NCBI GenBank assembly: GCA_002698785.1
Contig: PAAG01000007.1
Coordinates: 1-64,000, forward strand
Origin: Verrucomicrobiales bacterium
GTDB lineage: Bacteria > Verrucomicrobiota > Verrucomicrobiia > Verrucomicrobiales > DEV007
Direction: 5' to 3'
Length of the DNA: 64,000 bases
Positions 61,569 through 64,000 of this stretch are shown piece after piece. The translations under genes were made by a program, and so were the position numbers. How positions within the stretch are numbered: position 1 is the first letter of the stretch; each line of letters starts with the position of its first letter. The notes below the pieces were generated by a model, which was not told the DNA's origin, ran no database searches, and saw nothing but the letters and a program-made list of their open reading frames with translations.

Positions 61569-63323
61569 ATGAAGAGATTTCGTCTAGCTGCATTCGCATT
61601 CACTCTTGGCTTCAGTTGCCTGTCGTATTCCGCGGACAGGGTAGCTCTTGTCATTGGGGTAAATCAATATGATCACCTCGGTCCAGAGAGTCAGCTAGAG
61701 GTATCTGTTAGTGATGCAGAACTGATGGCGAAAACGCTGGGGGCGTTGGAGCCGACCTTTGATGTGACTTTGCTCACTGATGTCAATCAGGACGATGCGG
61801 AGGACGCTCTCGATACGTTTATTGATAAAGCGGATGGAGCGGAGTGCGCCTTACTTTACTTTGCCGGACACGGGGTGGAATACTACGGGGAGAACTTCTT
61901 GCTCGTGCGAGACACGGATATCGACAAGATCAGTTCGGACGTTCCTCGAATGAAGCGTCGATTGGGAAATGAAGCTCTTTCACTCCAGGCCTGGGTGGAT
62001 TCTCTCGATACGACGGGTGCTAAAGTGAAAGTCGTGATCCTGGATGCCTGTCGGGATAACCCTCTGAAGGCAGAAGACGGCTCGGGCACTCGTAGTCTCG
62101 TAGGGAGTAAGGGAGGCCTCGCTCAGGTGACTCCACCCTCTGGCAGTTTGATTTCTTATTCTGCCGACGCGGGGCAGCAGGCGAACGATGGTCTATTCAC
62201 CATGATACTGGCAGAAAAGTTGACCACGCCGGGATTGCCGCTTTTACAGGTCTTTGCTGCGACTCGGGAAGACGTCTTGAAGATCTCTACGGAAATGGCG
62301 TCAAAGAGCATGGGTGTCCGCCATGAGCCTGCCGAATACACCAAACTCAATCTCGCGGGGACCAAGTTTTCCTTCATGCCGAATGCGGATGGATCTACCA
62401 ACCCAGGCGCTGCGCCGCCTTCCTCCGACGCCGAAATGGTACTGCTGAAAAAAGAGTTGGAGATGCTCCGAAAGAAACTGGAGGGAGGGGACAGCATGCC
62501 CGCTGATCGAGGAGAGGAGCCTGAGTTTTCTCCCGCCTATCGCAGTCTTGCCGGTGAGAAGGCGGGGGAGATACGGAACTTTGTCGGGAATATTGAGTTC
62601 GTTTGGTGTCCGCCGACCGGACCAGACGGATTTCTGATGGGGAGCCCGGAGGATGAATACAAGCGGCGTTCCAATGAGCCTCAGCGGCGCGTCATTTTGA
62701 CCAAAGGATTCTGGATGGGGCGATATGAGTGCACACAGGGAATGTGGAAGAGTGTAATGGGGAGCAATCCGAGTCATGTCCAAGGCCCGTCATGGGGACC
62801 GCACATACCTGTGGAGAAAGTGACTTGGAACGATGCGCAGGAGTGGTGCAGAAAAATGAACCAGAAATATCCATTGGGTGAAGGCTGGGAATGGGCGCTG
62901 CCAACGGAGGCACAATGGGAATATGCCTGTCGGGCAGGAACAACGACTCCCTACTACACGGGAACTACCCTGACAAAGGAACAAGCCAATTTTGATACGA
63001 CAATCCCGGCGGAAGGAAAGCCACCCACTACTCACGGAAACATCACCAAAAAGGTTGGCAGTTATCCTCCAAACCCGTGGGGCATCTACGACATGCACGG
63101 GAATGTCGCGGAGTTCTGCTACGATGCGTATCAGGATGCTGGATTTATCGATGGCGCAAAGGATCCCGTCGGGCCAGCGGACGGTGAGAATCGAGTTCTC
63201 AGGGGAGGCTCTTTCTACGAGGGGTTCTTTATGCTGCGTTCGGCACAGCGGGGATACATCTCGAAGGATATGGGGCTGCTGACTTCCGGCTTTCGCCCTG
63301 CCATTGTTCCCAAGAGGGACTAG
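61569..63323 (+). CDS. Caspase-FGE fusion protein 2
   Basis: A tandem paralogue of the previous gene, 584 residues from ATG 61569 (the frame is open to 61317). A signal peptide is followed by a caspase domain with His101 (YFAGHGVEYYGENF) and Cys161 (VVILDACRDNP). The sequence PRMKRRLGNEALS is shared with copy 1. A coiled coil and an FGE-like domain follow (LPTEAQWEYACRAGTTT, YDMHGNVAEFC, RVLRGGSF), again without the catalytic Cys pair. The caspase parts are much more alike than the FGE parts. It starts 14 nt after copy 1. Confidence 0.9.
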   Translation: MKRFRLAAFAFTLGFSCLSYSADRVALVIGVNQYDHLGPESQLEVSVSDAELMAKTLGALEPTFDVTLLTDVNQDDAEDALDTFIDKADGAECALLYFAGHGVEYYGENFLLVRDTDIDKISSDVPRMKRRLGNEALSLQAWVDSLDTTGAKVKVVILDACRDNPLKAEDGSGTRSLVGSKGGLAQVTPPSGSLISYSADAGQQANDGLFTMILAEKLTTPGLPLLQVFAATREDVLKISTEMASKSMGVRHEPAEYTKLNLAGTKFSFMPNADGSTNPGAAPPSSDAEMVLLKKELEMLRKKLEGGDSMPADRGEEPEFSPAYRSLAGEKAGEIRNFVGNIEFVWCPPTGPDGFLMGSPEDEYKRRSNEPQRRVILTKGFWMGRYECTQGMWKSVMGSNPSHVQGPSWGPHIPVEKVTWNDAQEWCRKMNQKYPLGEGWEWALPTEAQWEYACRAGTTTPYYTGTTLTKEQANFDTTIPAEGKPPTTHGNITKKVGSYPPNPWGIYDMHGNVAEFCYDAYQDAGFIDGAKDPVGPADGENRVLRGGSFYEGFFMLRSAQRGYISKDMGLLTSGFRPAIVPKRD

Positions 63324-63328
63324 TCCCT

Positions 63329-64000
63329 TTATTTCGTGACTTCGTCCTTGAGGCCGTCCATTTTGCTGGCGTTCACTCCTTCTGGGGCTTTCGGCCACGG
63401 TGTTTCCCCTGGAGCCCACTCGGTGGGCTGTGTAGCTCTGACAGCCTCGACGTGCTTTACCAGCCATTCAGGAGTTTCGTCCTGTTCTTCCTGTCCGTAG
63501 ACGTAGGGAAGGGGAGGGTCCATGAGCAGTGGCTTGTCGCCAAGTGGAGGACGCTCGGCGCCAATTGCTTCGAGGCGTTTGCTGAGCTTTGAGACGATTT
63601 CCGGGTAGTTGTCTGCGACGTCCGTTTTTTCACTGGGGTCATTAGCAATGTCGAAAAGCATATCGCCCATCAGCTTGTAGTCACCGCTGCGGATGGTGGG
63701 GACTCGGACACTTCCGGTTACATCGTAGACGATTTCGTTGCGTGGACTTTCGTTTGCTTCGCCAAAGAGGCGATCCGTCATATCGATTCCGTCGATGGGG
63801 CGCTCCTGCTCGTGTTTGCCACCCGCGAGCGTGATGAACGTAGGGAAAAAGTCGGAGATGAACATCAATCCATCCTTCGTTGATCCTGCTTCGGTGTGTC
63901 CGGGCCAGCGAAGTATAGCGGGCTGTCTCACCCCACCTTCGAAGGTGGTGTTCTTGGTGCCTCGAAAAGGGGCGCTCATCTCTTCCAGCACTGGACCATT
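63329..64000 (-). CDS. Sulfatase, C-terminal part (5' end outside window)
   Basis: The frame remains open to the window edge, so the N-terminal part with the active-site Cys is missing. The visible part has FRGTKNTTFEGGVRQPAILRWPGH, a conserved arylsulfatase segment, then DFFPTFITLAGG, PIDGIDMTDRL and a C-terminal LFDIANDPSEKTDVADN. Secreted sulfatase acting on sulfate esters. It is convergent with the caspase-FGE genes, 5 nt away. Confidence 0.9.
   Translation of the reverse strand, partial: NGPVLEEMSAPFRGTKNTTFEGGVRQPAILRWPGHTEAGSTKDGLMFISDFFPTFITLAGGKHEQERPIDGIDMTDRLFGEANESPRNEIVYDVTGSVRVPTIRSGDYKLMGDMLFDIANDPSEKTDVADNYPEIVSKLSKRLEAIGAERPPLGDKPLLMDPPLPYVYGQEEQDETPEWLVKHVEAVRATQPTEWAPGETPWPKAPEGVNASKMDGLKDEVTK

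Overview
The window looks like chromosomal DNA of a heterotrophic member of the Verrucomicrobiota/Planctomycetota group, most likely Verrucomicrobiota. This is inference from gene families: three secreted sulfatases, a DUF1552 protein paired with a DUF1592-type cytochrome c protein, caspase/FGE fusions, and many secreted or esterase-like proteins. No rRNA, tRNA, CRISPR array, integrase or transposase was recognised. Genes are densely packed on both strands, with several 1-4 nt start/stop overlaps.

Region by region. 1-4576: 3' end of a sulfatase, a very basic secreted protein, a signal-peptidase-like protein lacking both catalytic residues, and a PBP4-type carboxypeptidase. 4795-6527: a NodI/NodJ-type ABC exporter. 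6681-9182: five small genes (AHSA1, TetR, VOC/PhnB, DUF1428, SRPBCC). 9196-14951 (minus): a complete RND tripartite efflux operon. 15098-16239 (minus): a secreted protein and two tandem paralogous microproteins with three YRG motifs each, followed by a good terminator. 16570-20428: the DUF1552 and DUF1592/cytochrome c pair. 20448-21762 (minus): a transglutaminase-like protease and a small Cys/His protein. 21951-26164: a four-gene phosphorelay containing a histidine kinase with an ethylene-receptor-like membrane domain. 26182-33845: an M20 dipeptidase, a small-molecule kinase, an inositol monophosphatase-like enzyme, three alpha/beta hydrolases, a SIMPL protein and hypotheticals. 34120-38940: a secreted protein, two glycosyltransferases and an FAD monooxygenase. 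39045-46109: CsbD, a long gene-poor stretch, purB, a four-helix-bundle gene flanked by inverted repeats, DUF971, a deiodinase-like redoxin, a kinase-PP2C fusion and hypotheticals. 46117-54871: argA and a full men cluster (menF-D-H-B-A-C-E) for menaquinone synthesis from chorismate. 54908-64000: a PHP hydrolase with a sulfatase, PPK2, hemW, tandem caspase-FGE proteins, and the C-terminal part of a third sulfatase.

How the genes work together: the men genes supply the steps from chorismate to the prenylated quinone, except the last methylation. Sulfatases, esterases and the DUF1552/DUF1592 pair point to degradation of complex, probably sulfated, polymers. The points most worth a second look are the ethylene-receptor-like kinase cluster, the YRG microprotein pair, the inverted-repeat-flanked four-helix-bundle cassette, the catalytically vacant signal peptidase homologue, the duplicated caspase-FGE genes and the kinase-phosphatase fusion.
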